Below, piece after piece: positions 55,126 through 64,000 of a DNA stretch of 64,000 nt. The DNA comes from JAGXRK01 sp963714415 (GTDB taxonomy: Bacteria > Bacteroidota > Ignavibacteria > Ignavibacteriales > Ignavibacteriaceae), in contig CAVQOL010000003.1 in assembly GCA_963714415.1 (NCBI GenBank), positions 124,001 through 188,000 of the forward strand. Direction: 5' to 3'. The notes below the pieces were generated by a model. It worked only from the letters and a program-made list of their open reading frames with translations. It did no database searches and had not been told where the DNA came from. Made by a program: the position numbers and the translations under genes. Numbering within the stretch: the first letter of the stretch is position 1; the number at the start of each line of letters is the position of its first letter.

Positions 55126-56838
55126 TTATTTCTCATCAGCTTTCAGAATTTTTGCCCACGTATCTTTTAATGTTACAGTTCTGTTGAAAACCAGATTGTC
55201 TTCCGTCGAGTCTTTTATATCCGCACAAAAATATCCCAATCGCTCAAACTGAAATCTTTCTCCCGGTTTTGTTTTAGCCAAACCAGGTTCCAATTTACAA
55301 TTTGTAATTACTTCTAATGAATTAGGATTTAAATGGGATTTAAAATCTATTTCTTTATCACCGTCGGGATCAGGATGATTAAATAATCTGTCATACAATC
55401 TAACTTCAGCATCAATTGAGTGTTTTGCCGAAACCCAATGAATTGTTCCTTTTACTTTTTTATTACTGCTTCCGGTTCCGCTTTTTGTTTCCGGATCATA
55501 AGAACATCTTAACTCTATCACATTTCCGTTTTCATCTTTAACTACTTCTTCACATTTGATAATATATGCGTAACGCAAACGAACTTCATTGCCCGGTGAA
55601 AGTCTGAAAAACTTTTTCGGAGGGTTTTCCATAAAATCACCACGCTCAATATAAATTTCTTTGGCGAACGGAATTTTTCTCTTTCCCATTTCGGCATCTT
55701 CAGGATTGTTCACTGCTTCCAGTTCTTCTGTCAGATCATCAGGATAATTTTCAATTACAACTTTTAGTGGATTAAGTACAGCCATAACCCGTGCAGATTT
55801 TTTATTCAAATCTTCTCTGATACTAAACTCAAGTAGTGAAACATCAATCACATTATCTCTTTTTGCTACTCCAACTCTATCAGCGAAATTCCTGATTGAT
55901 TCCGGTGTGTAACCTCTTCTTCTTAAGCCGGAAATAGTCGGCATTCTTGGATCATCCCAACCGAAAACAATATTTTCTTCCACTAAAAGAAGCAATTTTC
56001 TTTTGCTCATTATTGTGTAGGAAAGATTTAATCTGGCAAATTCAATTTGCTGCGGATGATAAATTTCCAGCTCTTCAATAAACCAGTTATAAAGAGGACG
56101 ATGATTTTCAAACTCCAGTGTACAGATTGAATGTGTAATACCTTCTATTGAATCAGACTGACCGTGTGCCCAATCGTACATAGGATAGATGCACCATTTA
56201 TCTCCGGTTCTGTTGTGTGAAGCGTGACGAATCCTGTACATAATCGGTTCGCGCATATTCATATTAGATGATAACATGTCAATCTTGGCGCGAAGAACAT
56301 GTTCGCCGTCTTTAAATTCTCCGGCTTTCATTCTTGTAAATAGATCAAGATTCTCTTCAACAGTTCTGTTTCGGTAAGGACTTTCTTTACCCTGTTCAGT
56401 CGGAGTTCCTCTTGTATCTTTTATTTCAGTGGCAGTTTGAGAGTCTACGTAAGCTTTGCCTTTTTTTATCAGTTTGATTGCGTATTCATAAAGCTGATCA
56501 AAATAGTCCGAAGCATAAAGTTCTTGTCCATTCCATTTAAAGCCGAGCCAACTTACGTCTTCCATAATTGAATCAACATATTCCTGTTCTTCTTTGGTCG
56601 GATTAGTATCATCGAATCGTAAATTACATTTACCGTTATATTTTTGTGCTAATCCGAAGTTCAGGCAAATAGATTTTGCATGACCAATATGAAGATAACC
56701 ATTTGGTTCAGGAGGGAATCTTGTGTGAACTCTTCCATTGTACTTATTAGTTTTAAGATCGTCTTCGATAATTTCTTCAATGAAATTTTTTGTTACAGAT
56801 TTATTTTCGTTGTTGGTTTCGCTAATGTTTTCGTTCAT
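55126..56838 (-). CDS. glnS: glutaminyl-tRNA synthetase
   Basis: 570 aa, full length. It charges tRNA-Gln with glutamine in the cytosol. RFPPEPNGYLHIGHAKSICLNF carries the HIGH motif at residues 50-53; VMSK-type motif TIMSKRKLL lies near 275. DDTNPTKEEQEYVDSI, YDWAHGQSDSIEGITHSICTLEFENHRPLYNW and DDPRMPTISGLRRRGYTPESI are GlnRS-specific (the last is where GluRS differs). The C-terminal beta-barrel anticodon domain ends with FQFERLGYFCAD. It lies next to gltX on the same strand; with GlnRS present, the GatCAB route may be unnecessary for Gln. Confidence 0.96.
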   Translation of the reverse strand: MNENISETNNENKSVTKNFIEEIIEDDLKTNKYNGRVHTRFPPEPNGYLHIGHAKSICLNFGLAQKYNGKCNLRFDDTNPTKEEQEYVDSIMEDVSWLGFKWNGQELYASDYFDQLYEYAIKLIKKGKAYVDSQTATEIKDTRGTPTEQGKESPYRNRTVEENLDLFTRMKAGEFKDGEHVLRAKIDMLSSNMNMREPIMYRIRHASHNRTGDKWCIYPMYDWAHGQSDSIEGITHSICTLEFENHRPLYNWFIEELEIYHPQQIEFARLNLSYTIMSKRKLLLLVEENIVFGWDDPRMPTISGLRRRGYTPESIRNFADRVGVAKRDNVIDVSLLEFSIREDLNKKSARVMAVLNPLKVVIENYPDDLTEELEAVNNPEDAEMGKRKIPFAKEIYIERGDFMENPPKKFFRLSPGNEVRLRYAYIIKCEEVVKDENGNVIELRCSYDPETKSGTGSSNKKVKGTIHWVSAKHSIDAEVRLYDRLFNHPDPDGDKEIDFKSHLNPNSLEVITNCKLEPGLAKTKPGERFQFERLGYFCADIKDSTEDNLVFNRTVTLKDTWAKILKADEK

Positions 56839-56843
56839 AAGAT

Positions 56844-58306
56844 TTATTTTAATGTTTCAATTGCTTTGTTAATTCGCTTAATAGTTTCTTCTTTTCCAAT
56901 GATATGAAGGATATCATAAACACCCGGACCATTTCCCATTCCGGACACTGCTAATCTTAATGGATGAATTATTTTTCCAATTCCAATTTGTTTTAACTCC
57001 ACTAGAGATTTTAATCCGTGCTCATAATCTTCTTTAGTTGGATTATCCAGTTTAGAATATATTTCCGAAAGTGCTTTAAGAAGCTCTGCTGAATCCGGAT
57101 TCCATCTCTTCCTGACGATTTCTTCCTCGTACGAATTTGGAGCTTCAAAAAAGTAAGGACATTTATCAATAAATTCTTTTACGAAGGAAACTCTTTCCTT
57201 CATTGCTTCAATTACTAGTAAGCAAATAATCATTAGAAAAAGTTTGAGTTTTATAATTCTGAGTTCTGAATTTCAACTTTCAACATCTACAGAATTTCGT
57301 TCATTAGGATTTTCTTGCGGAGATGTTCTGCATTTAACCAATTTAATTTTTGAAGATCGAATACAGCACCGGCTTTATTAACTCTTTCAAGAGAAAATTT
57401 TTCAACAAGTTCATCTAAATAATAAAATTCTTTATCATCACCAGCATTCCATCCAAGCAGAGCAACAAAATTAATTAAAGTTTCTTTCAAATAACCTTTT
57501 GATTGATAGTCCTCAACTGCAACATCACCTTGTCTTTTACTTAGCTTTGATCTATCGGGATTTAATAAAAGCGGCAGGTGAGCAAAAACAGGTTTTTCCC
57601 ATTCGAAAAAATCATAAAGAAGAATATGTTTTGGAGTTGATGATAACCATTCTTCACCACGGATAACGTGAGTTATTTTCATTAAATGATCATCAACCAC
57701 ATTTGCCAGATGATAAGTGGGGAAGCCATCGCTCTTAATCAAAACCTGGTCGTCAATATTGGAAGTATCAAATTCAACTCTTTCTCTTATCACATCATCA
57801 AATGTTACTTTTTGATCTGCAGGTACATTCAATCTTATCACGTGCGGAATACCTGATTCAAGTTTTTCTTTTATTTCATCCTTTGTAAGATTAAGACAAT
57901 GTTTATCATACTTTGCTTGAGGAAGTTTTTGCCGCTGTTGTTCTTCACGAAGTTCCTGCAATCTTTCTGGAGTGCAAAAACAACAATATGCTTTACCATT
58001 TTCCAGTAAATCATTTGCATATTTCTTGTAGATATCTAAACGTTGTGACTGCATATAAGGTCCGAATTCTCCCTTAGCATCAGGACCTTCATCATACTTT
58101 AAACCAATCCAATTCAAAGTGCTGATTAAATTTTCAACTGCACCTTCCACATAACGGTTCCGGTCAGTATCTTCAATACGAAGAATAAATTTTCCGTTAT
58201 TGTTTTTTGCAAAAAGATAATTGTATAACGCTGTTCTTAATCCGCCGATATGAAGATAACCGGTTGGACTTGGTGCAAATCTTACACGTACTGTTTCGCT
58301 TATCAT
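56844..58306 (-). pseudogene. gltX: glutamyl-tRNA synthetase, frame broken before anticodon-binding domain
   Basis: The first frame (58306-57287, 339 aa) has VRVRFAPSPTGYLHIGGLRTAL (HIGH-type motif at residues 19-22), RIEDTDRNRYVEG, GFPTYHLANVVDDHLM, HVIRGEEWLSSTPKHILLY and the KMSKS-type SKLSKRQGD near 250. It stops at 57287. The anticodon-binding part continues as EAMKERVSFVKEFIDKCPYFFEAP in another frame down to 56844. The 80 bp between (57206-57286) is AT-rich, with NDYLL readable in a third frame, so at least two shifts are needed. The repaired length of about 486 aa is right for GluRS. The gene is essential in nearly all bacteria, so the break is probably sequence error. Confidence 0.9.
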
Positions 58307-58407
58307 TTCTCTAATTAATAACTATGAAAAATAATGATTACAAAATTAGTCAGCTTTGATGACTAAGAAAAGTTAGACTGAATGGCAGGATAAAAATATT
58401 TCAGTTA

Positions 58408-60765
58408 TCAGCGACTGACTTTACTTTCAGTATAGTATTTAACTTTCTGAATAAACTCCTGACTGTCAATTGGTTTTGGTATGTAGTCGGTTGCTCCTGC
58501 TTCAAGACATTTTTCTCTGTCGCCCTTCATAGCAAAAGCCGTTAAAGCTATTATCGGCGTGTCCTTGTACTCAGGTATCTCTCTGATCTTTAGAGTTGCT
58601 TCAAATCCGTTCATAACTGGCATTTGCATATCCATAAGTATAAGATCGTACTGTTGCTGTTGAACTGCATCAACAGCTTCAACACCGTTTTCAACAACCA
58701 CAATTGAATCAAAATTATTTTTCTTTAAAAGTCTTGTTACAATAATTTGAGAATGTTTGTAATCTTCAACAAGAAGTATTTTGACGGTATCAACTTTTTC
58801 TTTTATTTCTTCTGGTGTAGAAGGTTCATCGTATCTGTTGATCATCGCATTAATTGTTTCTGCAAGATCTTCGATATTAGAACTGCTCTTAACCAGCAAT
58901 TCTTCAAACAATCCGTCAATTTTCTTTAGATCATCCTGATAATTTTCTTTACCCGTATAGATAATTATAGGAAGCCTGGAAAAATTTTTATTTGACTTAA
59001 TCAGCTTTATAAGATCAAAGCCATTTATTTCCGGCATATCCAGGTCAATAATTGCTAAATCGAGACTCATATTCTCAATCATACTAATTACTTTGGATGA
59101 ATGAGATTCTGCAATAGCATTAAAACCTGATTGTTCAACAGCTTCTTTCATCAAATTAAGAGTAGGTACGTCGTCGTCAACAATAAGTATATTGGAATCA
59201 TTTTTAAGTCTGTAACTCATCAATATTTCAACTAGATACTTATAGTTAATTGGTTTTACAAAATATTCAACAGCACCCATTAGAAAAGCTTTTTGCTGTT
59301 CCGTTTCAACCGAACAAACAATAACCGGAGTATTTTTTGTTTGTGGATGTTCTCTTATTTGCTTAAGAAGTTCAAATCCGTTTGCGTCAGGAAGAACTAT
59401 ATCCATCAATACAGCTAGGAAAGATTCATTCTCTACTGATTTAAGCGCTTGTTGAGCAGAGTTAACAATTAGTGGCTCGTATCCCCATTTAGTTAAATAA
59501 TTGCTTAGAAGTTTTGATGTAGCATAATCATCTTCAACAACTAAAACCTTATTCCTTTTCTCTGATGGTTTTGGTAGCGAACTTAGCTGTGTTTCGATTG
59601 AGCTGCTGATATCGGCAGCAATTGAGAATGTATAAGTTGTTCCTTTACCAATTGCGCTTGAAACCGAGATATCTCCTTCAAGCATTTCGATATATTTTTT
59701 TGAAAGTGTTAAACCTAATCCTGTCGTGTTACCAATTTTAGAACTGAATAATTCATTTAATGCAAATGGCTGAAAGATTTCTGTAACTTTCTTAGCCGGA
59801 AGACCGCTGCTTGTGTCAGTAATTCTGAAACTTAGCTTACCTTTTCCCGCAGAAAAAATCGAGATGCTTATTTTCCCTTTCTCTGTGATTCTTACAGAAT
59901 TGGTAATAATATTAATTAGTGTATATCTTAGTTTTTGCGTGTCAATCTTCAGATGTTCGGGAAGAGACTTGTCAATGTCAATCATGAACTCGATCTTCTT
60001 AGAATTAACCTTATCAGAAAAGAGAGTAATAACTTCATTTATAAAGTCTTTTAACTTAACATTTGTCTTTACAATTTTATTTAAACCGTTTTCAAATTTT
60101 GCAAGATCTATTACATCGTTGATAATTGATAGAAGTTCAAAAGCATTTTCCTTTAAAGTGTTAACATACTCACCTTGTGAAGGGGATAAATTTTCTTCAT
60201 TTAAAAGCGAAGCAAAACCCATGATGCTATTCGTGGGAGTTCGCAGTTCCTGTGCTATTGATGAAATAATATTACTAACAGAATTTCCCGATATTGTACG
60301 GGTTCCGTTCCATATCTTTAATAAATTTTTAACACTAGTATTTACCGATGTGAGACTGTCCAATTCACCTCTGGTAAATTTACTTTTTTTAGAAATTTTG
60401 AAGAGAATTTTTTCAGTTGGAGAAAGAAGAATGTATGAACAAGCTTCATTTTGAACAATATCGGTAATCGAGATTTTACAATTTGATTGCGAAATAAATT
60501 CATCAGAAACGGATTCATTTTTTAGTTGCTTGCAACTTTCACATTCAAGCACCGAGTATTTTGTAAGAGATTTTTTTGCTAAAGAAGATTTTCCCAGCAT
60601 TTCGAAAGAATGTGAAGGAGTTACTCTAAATATAACAGCAGCTTCTAATTCAAATTCAGTGGTTACAAAATCACATAACTGAGAAGGGAATTCTTCTGAA
60701 TAAATTAATGCTGACTGAATAAGTTTGTTTTGTTTAGCAACAAAATCTACTTTGGCACTTTGCAT
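58408..60765 (-). CDS. histidine-kinase-like protein with three receiver domains, phosphoacceptor His missing
   Basis: 785 aa, no membrane segment. Residues of about 1-150 resemble a GAF-like sensor and include CESCK. The HisKA helix reads IISSIAQELRTPTNSIMGFASLL: the H-box has Gln at residue 172 where His should be. The ATPase domain keeps an N-box (NIITNSVRITEKGKI), DTSSGLPAKK, GNTTGLGLTLSKKYIEML and GKGTTYTF. Three receivers follow: VLVVEDDYATSKL/VLMDIVLPDANG, ILIVDDDVPTLNL/AIIDLDMPEING and ILLVEDYKHSQII/ILMDMQMPVMNG, all with the acceptor Asp. It may be a pseudokinase or phosphosink. It is a single gene, divergent from the outer-membrane gene at 61178. Confidence 0.88.
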   Translation of the reverse strand: MQSAKVDFVAKQNKLIQSALIYSEEFPSQLCDFVTTEFELEAAVIFRVTPSHSFEMLGKSSLAKKSLTKYSVLECESCKQLKNESVSDEFISQSNCKISITDIVQNEACSYILLSPTEKILFKISKKSKFTRGELDSLTSVNTSVKNLLKIWNGTRTISGNSVSNIISSIAQELRTPTNSIMGFASLLNEENLSPSQGEYVNTLKENAFELLSIINDVIDLAKFENGLNKIVKTNVKLKDFINEVITLFSDKVNSKKIEFMIDIDKSLPEHLKIDTQKLRYTLINIITNSVRITEKGKISISIFSAGKGKLSFRITDTSSGLPAKKVTEIFQPFALNELFSSKIGNTTGLGLTLSKKYIEMLEGDISVSSAIGKGTTYTFSIAADISSSIETQLSSLPKPSEKRNKVLVVEDDYATSKLLSNYLTKWGYEPLIVNSAQQALKSVENESFLAVLMDIVLPDANGFELLKQIREHPQTKNTPVIVCSVETEQQKAFLMGAVEYFVKPINYKYLVEILMSYRLKNDSNILIVDDDVPTLNLMKEAVEQSGFNAIAESHSSKVISMIENMSLDLAIIDLDMPEINGFDLIKLIKSNKNFSRLPIIIYTGKENYQDDLKKIDGLFEELLVKSSSNIEDLAETINAMINRYDEPSTPEEIKEKVDTVKILLVEDYKHSQIIVTRLLKKNNFDSIVVVENGVEAVDAVQQQQYDLILMDMQMPVMNGFEATLKIREIPEYKDTPIIALTAFAMKGDREKCLEAGATDYIPKPIDSQEFIQKVKYYTESKVSR

Positions 60766-61177
60766 ATCAAGTTAAATTATTTTGTTAGTGTGTTAGAAAA
60801 AGCTTATTAAAAAGTAAATATAAATTTAACAACTGCAAAATATGAAAAATTCTTCTGTCTTTCATACTATTACCTCATATTTTTAATGAAATTACCGGTG
60901 TTTATATGGCTTTAGTTTTCTTTGCTGCTCAATTTATTACTTATTATATCGGCAAATATCGGACTATAAATTGCCGTTGAAAGTGTGGGCTTATTAAAGC
61001 TTCTGGCTTGGACGATATTCCTTATCGAAATTCATTATTCTCCATTTATCGTAACTTCGAATATCTAAAATTTCTTAGGCTAATAATAGCGCACAATATT
61101 TATTCATTTATTTTATAGGGACTTGATAAAACGTTTCACTTCACTTAGATTTCGCACAAATAAATCCGAAACCGCTT
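60766..61177. other. about 410 bp divergent intergenic region
   Basis: Sits between the kinase-like gene (minus) and the large outer-membrane gene (plus) and should hold both promoters. It includes TATATCGGCAAATATCGG near 60945-60965, which resembles a half of the enhancer sites at 42171, but lacks the second arm and a -24/-12 partner. I see no gene. Confidence 0.5.
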
Positions 61178-64000
61178 TTGAAATTTCGAACAGTTTATCT
61201 TTTAACGAATATTTTTTGCTTCTTCGTAATAACTACGATATTTGCTCAGCAAAACTATAACAAAATAATTGTTTCCGACACACTCACAATAAACTTTGAA
61301 AATAAATATTTCCTTTCTGCTGTAAACATCGTTCCGAATTCAGAAAGCATTATTCTTCGCGGAAACATTCTGACAAAAGAAGATTATTTAATTTCCTACT
61401 CTAATGCATCTTTTCAATTATCTGAATCTTTGCCATACTCTATTTTTGATACTTTAATTGTTACTTATCAAACCATAAGACTCGGACTTAAAAAAGAATA
61501 TAAACGGAGAAGTCTTGTAGTTAAATATGATGAACAATTTGGTGATACAGTCAGGATACTTCAATCAGAAAAAGGAGGTTTTACCTCTGAATCAATTTTT
61601 GGTTCTGGGATTCAGAAAAGCGGAACGATTGTTCGTGGTTTTACTGTGGGAACTACAAAAGATTTTTCGCTGAATAGTGGATTACGATTACAGCTATCCG
61701 GAAGACTTTCAGACGAAATTGAAATTGTTGCCGCACTGACTGATGAAAATACTCCAATCCAACCTGAAGGCAATACTGAAAGGCTGGAAGAACTTGATAA
61801 GGTTTTTATTCAGGTTAAGCATCCAAATGCAATTGGTACTTTTGGAGATTATCAACTAAGAAAAAGATTCGGTGAGTTTGGTGTTATTGATAGAAAACTA
61901 CAAGGACTGATGGGTGAATTTTTTGTGTCTGATTATTCAGGTTACGTTGCAATTGCAAGCTCAAGAGGAAAATTCAATTCAAATTCATTTAACGGAATTG
62001 ATGGTGTTCAGGGACCATACCGTTTAAGTGGAATAAATAATGAAAGAGATATAACAATTATTGCAGGTACTGAAAAAGTTTTTCTTGATGGCATCGAAAT
62101 GAAGAGAGGCGAGAATAATGATTATGTTGTCGAATACTCAAACGCAACTGTTACATTTACTCCAAACAGACTTATCACTTCAGCTTCGAGAATAAATATA
62201 GATTTTGAATATACAGACAGAAGATATTCCAGAAATTTTCTCGGTGCAGGAACGGGTGGAAAATTTTTTAATGATAAACTTGATATAAAGTTTCAGTATT
62301 TGCGTGAAGGTGACGATCAGGATGCACCAATTGATATTACTTTATCAGATCAGGATAAAGAAATACTTTCGCTCGCTGGAGATGATCGAAATAAAGCTGC
62401 AAAATCCGGTGTAACATTAGCAGAACCGGATTCACTTGGAAACATAAAAGGTGTTTACGCAAAAATTGATACAGTTATTAATGATAATCCTTATACATAC
62501 TACATTTATGCTCCCGGTGAACCTAATTCAATTTATAATGTTAGTTTCAGTTTTGTAGGTGAAGGTAAAGGTGATTACATACGCGAAAGTCTTGGTAATT
62601 ATAAATTCATTGGAATTGGTCGTGGTGGTTATTTGCCAATTATTTATTTACCGGCACCGCAGTTAAAACAAATAGGGAATTTTGTTGTTGACATAAATCC
62701 TTTCAAAGATTTAACAATTAGTCTTGAGTACGCCGGAAGTCTATGGGATAAAAACAGATTCTCAAGTTTGGATGATAATGATAACTATGGTTATGCAAGA
62801 AATATTTCACTTAAACTTAATCCAACAGAAGTTAAGATAGGATCACTCAACTTAGGTAAAGCAGGTTTTAATTATCGTGATAGATTCATTCAGGATAAAT
62901 TCACTTCAGCCGACAGATTTAATGAAGTTGAATTCAACAGAAATTATAATACAATTCAATCTCAGGAAAGCGAAGATGAACTTCTGAGAGAAATCGGATT
63001 AACATTAATCCCAAATGATAATTTAAAACTTAACAGCACAGCAGGCTTCCTCAAAAAAGGAGAAAACTTCTCGTCCGACAGATTTAACAACGTTCTTACT
63101 TTTTCAGATAATAAATCCTTTGGATTAAATTATAATCTTGATTATGTGAAATCAAAAAATGTTTTATTGTCAAGCAGTTGGTTCAGACACAGAGCGAATG
63201 CTTATTACGTGATTTCTATTTTCAAACCGGCTTTTGAATTTCTTGCTGAAGATAAAACAGATAAACGCAGAGAAACAGACTCGCTGATTTCAGGGAGTTT
63301 GAATTATTTTGAATATATTCCTTCAATTCAGCTTGTTGATGTAAACGGTTTTAACTTTGTTGCAAAGTACTCCATTCGTGATGAATATCTTCCGGTTGAC
63401 GGCGTTATGCTGAATGAATCGGTTGCAAACACTCATTCTTATGAAGCTTCATATTCCGGAATTAAGGAAGTGAATACATCACTTAACTTTACATTCAGAA
63501 ATAAAAAGTATTCTGATACTTTCAAAGAAAAAGGATTTCTAAACAGTGAAACAATTTTAGTCAGATCACAATCAAAGTTCAGATTGTGGGAAAGAATTTT
63601 GAATGGTGATTTGTTTTATGAAGTATCAACACAACGATCGGCAAAGCTTCAAAAAGTTTTTGTAAGAGTTGAACAGGGAACAGGTAACTTTAAATATATA
63701 GGTGACCTTAACAATAATGGCATTGCGGATGAAAATGAATTTGAACCTACGATTTATGATGGTGATTACATTCAGGTTACACTTCCAACTGATGAGTTAT
63801 TCCCTGTAATTGATTTAAAAGCAAGTACACGGTGGAAAATTAATTTTGCCAATCTTTTTGAAAAGAATACTTTTGCAGGAAAAATCCTTGGTCCTGTATC
63901 TACGGAAACTTTTTGGAGAGTCGAAGAGACCAGCAGAGAAACTGATTATGCAAAAATTTATTTGCTTAACTTTAATTACTTTTTAAATGAAACGAATACA
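61178..64000 (+). CDS. large outer-membrane/surface protein, C-terminus beyond window edge
   Basis: Open from a TTG at 61178 to the window end (941 codons, no stop). The TTG gives a proper signal peptide (KFRTVYLLTNIFCFFVITTIFAQ); upstream in-frame stops exclude longer starts, and no ATG lies before the peptide. The mature N-terminus (about 25-180) reads SLSGRLSDEIEIVAALTDENTPIQPEGNTE-like, with KSGTIVRGFTVGTTKD before it. AGTEKVFLDGIEMKRGENNDY and ATVTFTPNRLI look like an Ig-like repeat. After residue 300 the sequence becomes a long string of beta strands. I recall similar large, uncharacterised barrel proteins across Bacteroidota. The function is unknown. Confidence 0.75.
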   Translation, partial: MKFRTVYLLTNIFCFFVITTIFAQQNYNKIIVSDTLTINFENKYFLSAVNIVPNSESIILRGNILTKEDYLISYSNASFQLSESLPYSIFDTLIVTYQTIRLGLKKEYKRRSLVVKYDEQFGDTVRILQSEKGGFTSESIFGSGIQKSGTIVRGFTVGTTKDFSLNSGLRLQLSGRLSDEIEIVAALTDENTPIQPEGNTERLEELDKVFIQVKHPNAIGTFGDYQLRKRFGEFGVIDRKLQGLMGEFFVSDYSGYVAIASSRGKFNSNSFNGIDGVQGPYRLSGINNERDITIIAGTEKVFLDGIEMKRGENNDYVVEYSNATVTFTPNRLITSASRINIDFEYTDRRYSRNFLGAGTGGKFFNDKLDIKFQYLREGDDQDAPIDITLSDQDKEILSLAGDDRNKAAKSGVTLAEPDSLGNIKGVYAKIDTVINDNPYTYYIYAPGEPNSIYNVSFSFVGEGKGDYIRESLGNYKFIGIGRGGYLPIIYLPAPQLKQIGNFVVDINPFKDLTISLEYAGSLWDKNRFSSLDDNDNYGYARNISLKLNPTEVKIGSLNLGKAGFNYRDRFIQDKFTSADRFNEVEFNRNYNTIQSQESEDELLREIGLTLIPNDNLKLNSTAGFLKKGENFSSDRFNNVLTFSDNKSFGLNYNLDYVKSKNVLLSSSWFRHRANAYYVISIFKPAFEFLAEDKTDKRRETDSLISGSLNYFEYIPSIQLVDVNGFNFVAKYSIRDEYLPVDGVMLNESVANTHSYEASYSGIKEVNTSLNFTFRNKKYSDTFKEKGFLNSETILVRSQSKFRLWERILNGDLFYEVSTQRSAKLQKVFVRVEQGTGNFKYIGDLNNNGIADENEFEPTIYDGDYIQVTLPTDELFPVIDLKASTRWKINFANLFEKNTFAGKILGPVSTETFWRVEETSRETDYAKIYLLNFNYFLNETNT

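Noticed and set aside
60943..60965. Another enhancer site of the sigma-54 regulator
   Set aside because: Only one arm matches (ATATCGGCAA) and no -24/-12 promoter follows.

Overview
This is about 64 kb of low-GC chromosome that most resembles the Bacteroidota/Chlorobi branch, probably class Ignavibacteria. The lineage call is inference. It rests on many type IX secretion (T9SS) C-terminal tails built around QNYPNPFNP and SGVYFYKL, PorV/PorQ-like and TonB-dependent outer-membrane proteins, family-10 glycosyl-hydrolase-like (GHL10) proteins, and a housekeeping set typical of the group (guaB, purD, glnS, gltX).

Layout. 1-9.3 kb (minus strand): a catabolic-looking gene string with a HAD phosphatase, a phosphohexomutase, an FAD oxidoreductase, nanE, a degenerate FAD paralogue, a hydantoinase/oxoprolinase and an organic-acid-type transporter; several are frame-broken. 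9.4-24.8 kb (plus): a cell-envelope cluster with a T9SS protein, a TonB receptor, a large secreted protein, a PorV-like protein, two small barrels, three GHL10 paralogues and a broken DUF5009 acyltransferase-like membrane protein. 24.9-27.6 kb (minus): a sodium:solute symporter whose C-terminus hides in what looks like intergenic DNA, and an AAC(3)-like acetyltransferase. 28.2-29.0 kb: a tRNA-Ser/GIY-YIG/tRNA-relic cassette. 29.1-36.1 kb: intact metabolic genes and a DnaE that stops halfway. 36.0-37.5 kb: MauE/DoxX, rhodanese and SpoVG genes. 37.5-42.7 kb: a tRNA-derived repeat and a self-contained sigma-54 circuit. 42.8-53.9 kb: T9SS and PD40 propeller proteins, an alpha/beta hydrolase and small proteins. 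53.9-54.5 kb: a second tRNA (Leu)/GIY-YIG/relic cassette. 54.7-64 kb: two small genes, glnS, gltX (frame-broken), a kinase-like protein with three receivers, and a large outer-membrane protein running off the edge.

Two things stand out. (1) Two unrelated tRNA genes (Ser-GCT and Leu-CAA) have the same downstream arrangement: the tRNA, 19-20 bp, a small GIY-YIG nuclease gene, a structured relic of the same tRNA, then a strong hairpin. The relics carry extra palindromic DNA in or around the tRNA loops. A third, orphan Leu relic lies at 37.6 kb. This looks like a tRNA-associated mobile or selfish cassette. (2) A predicted membrane-anchored regulator (Reg_prop propeller, Y_Y_Y, TM, sigma-54 AAA+, Fis HTH) is flanked by two divergent thioredoxin-fold genes without a CxxC motif. 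Each has a textbook -24/-12 promoter, and each has a tandem pair of 18-bp palindromic sites about 94 bp upstream of it.

Reading-frame breaks are numerous and clustered (2.5-9.6, 20.6-25.2, 43.6-46.8, 52.6 and 57.2 kb), while 29-42 kb has none. Because gltX is among the broken genes, many of these are probably sequence or assembly errors rather than true pseudogenes. Entries typed 'pseudogene' should be read as 'frame-broken as written'.
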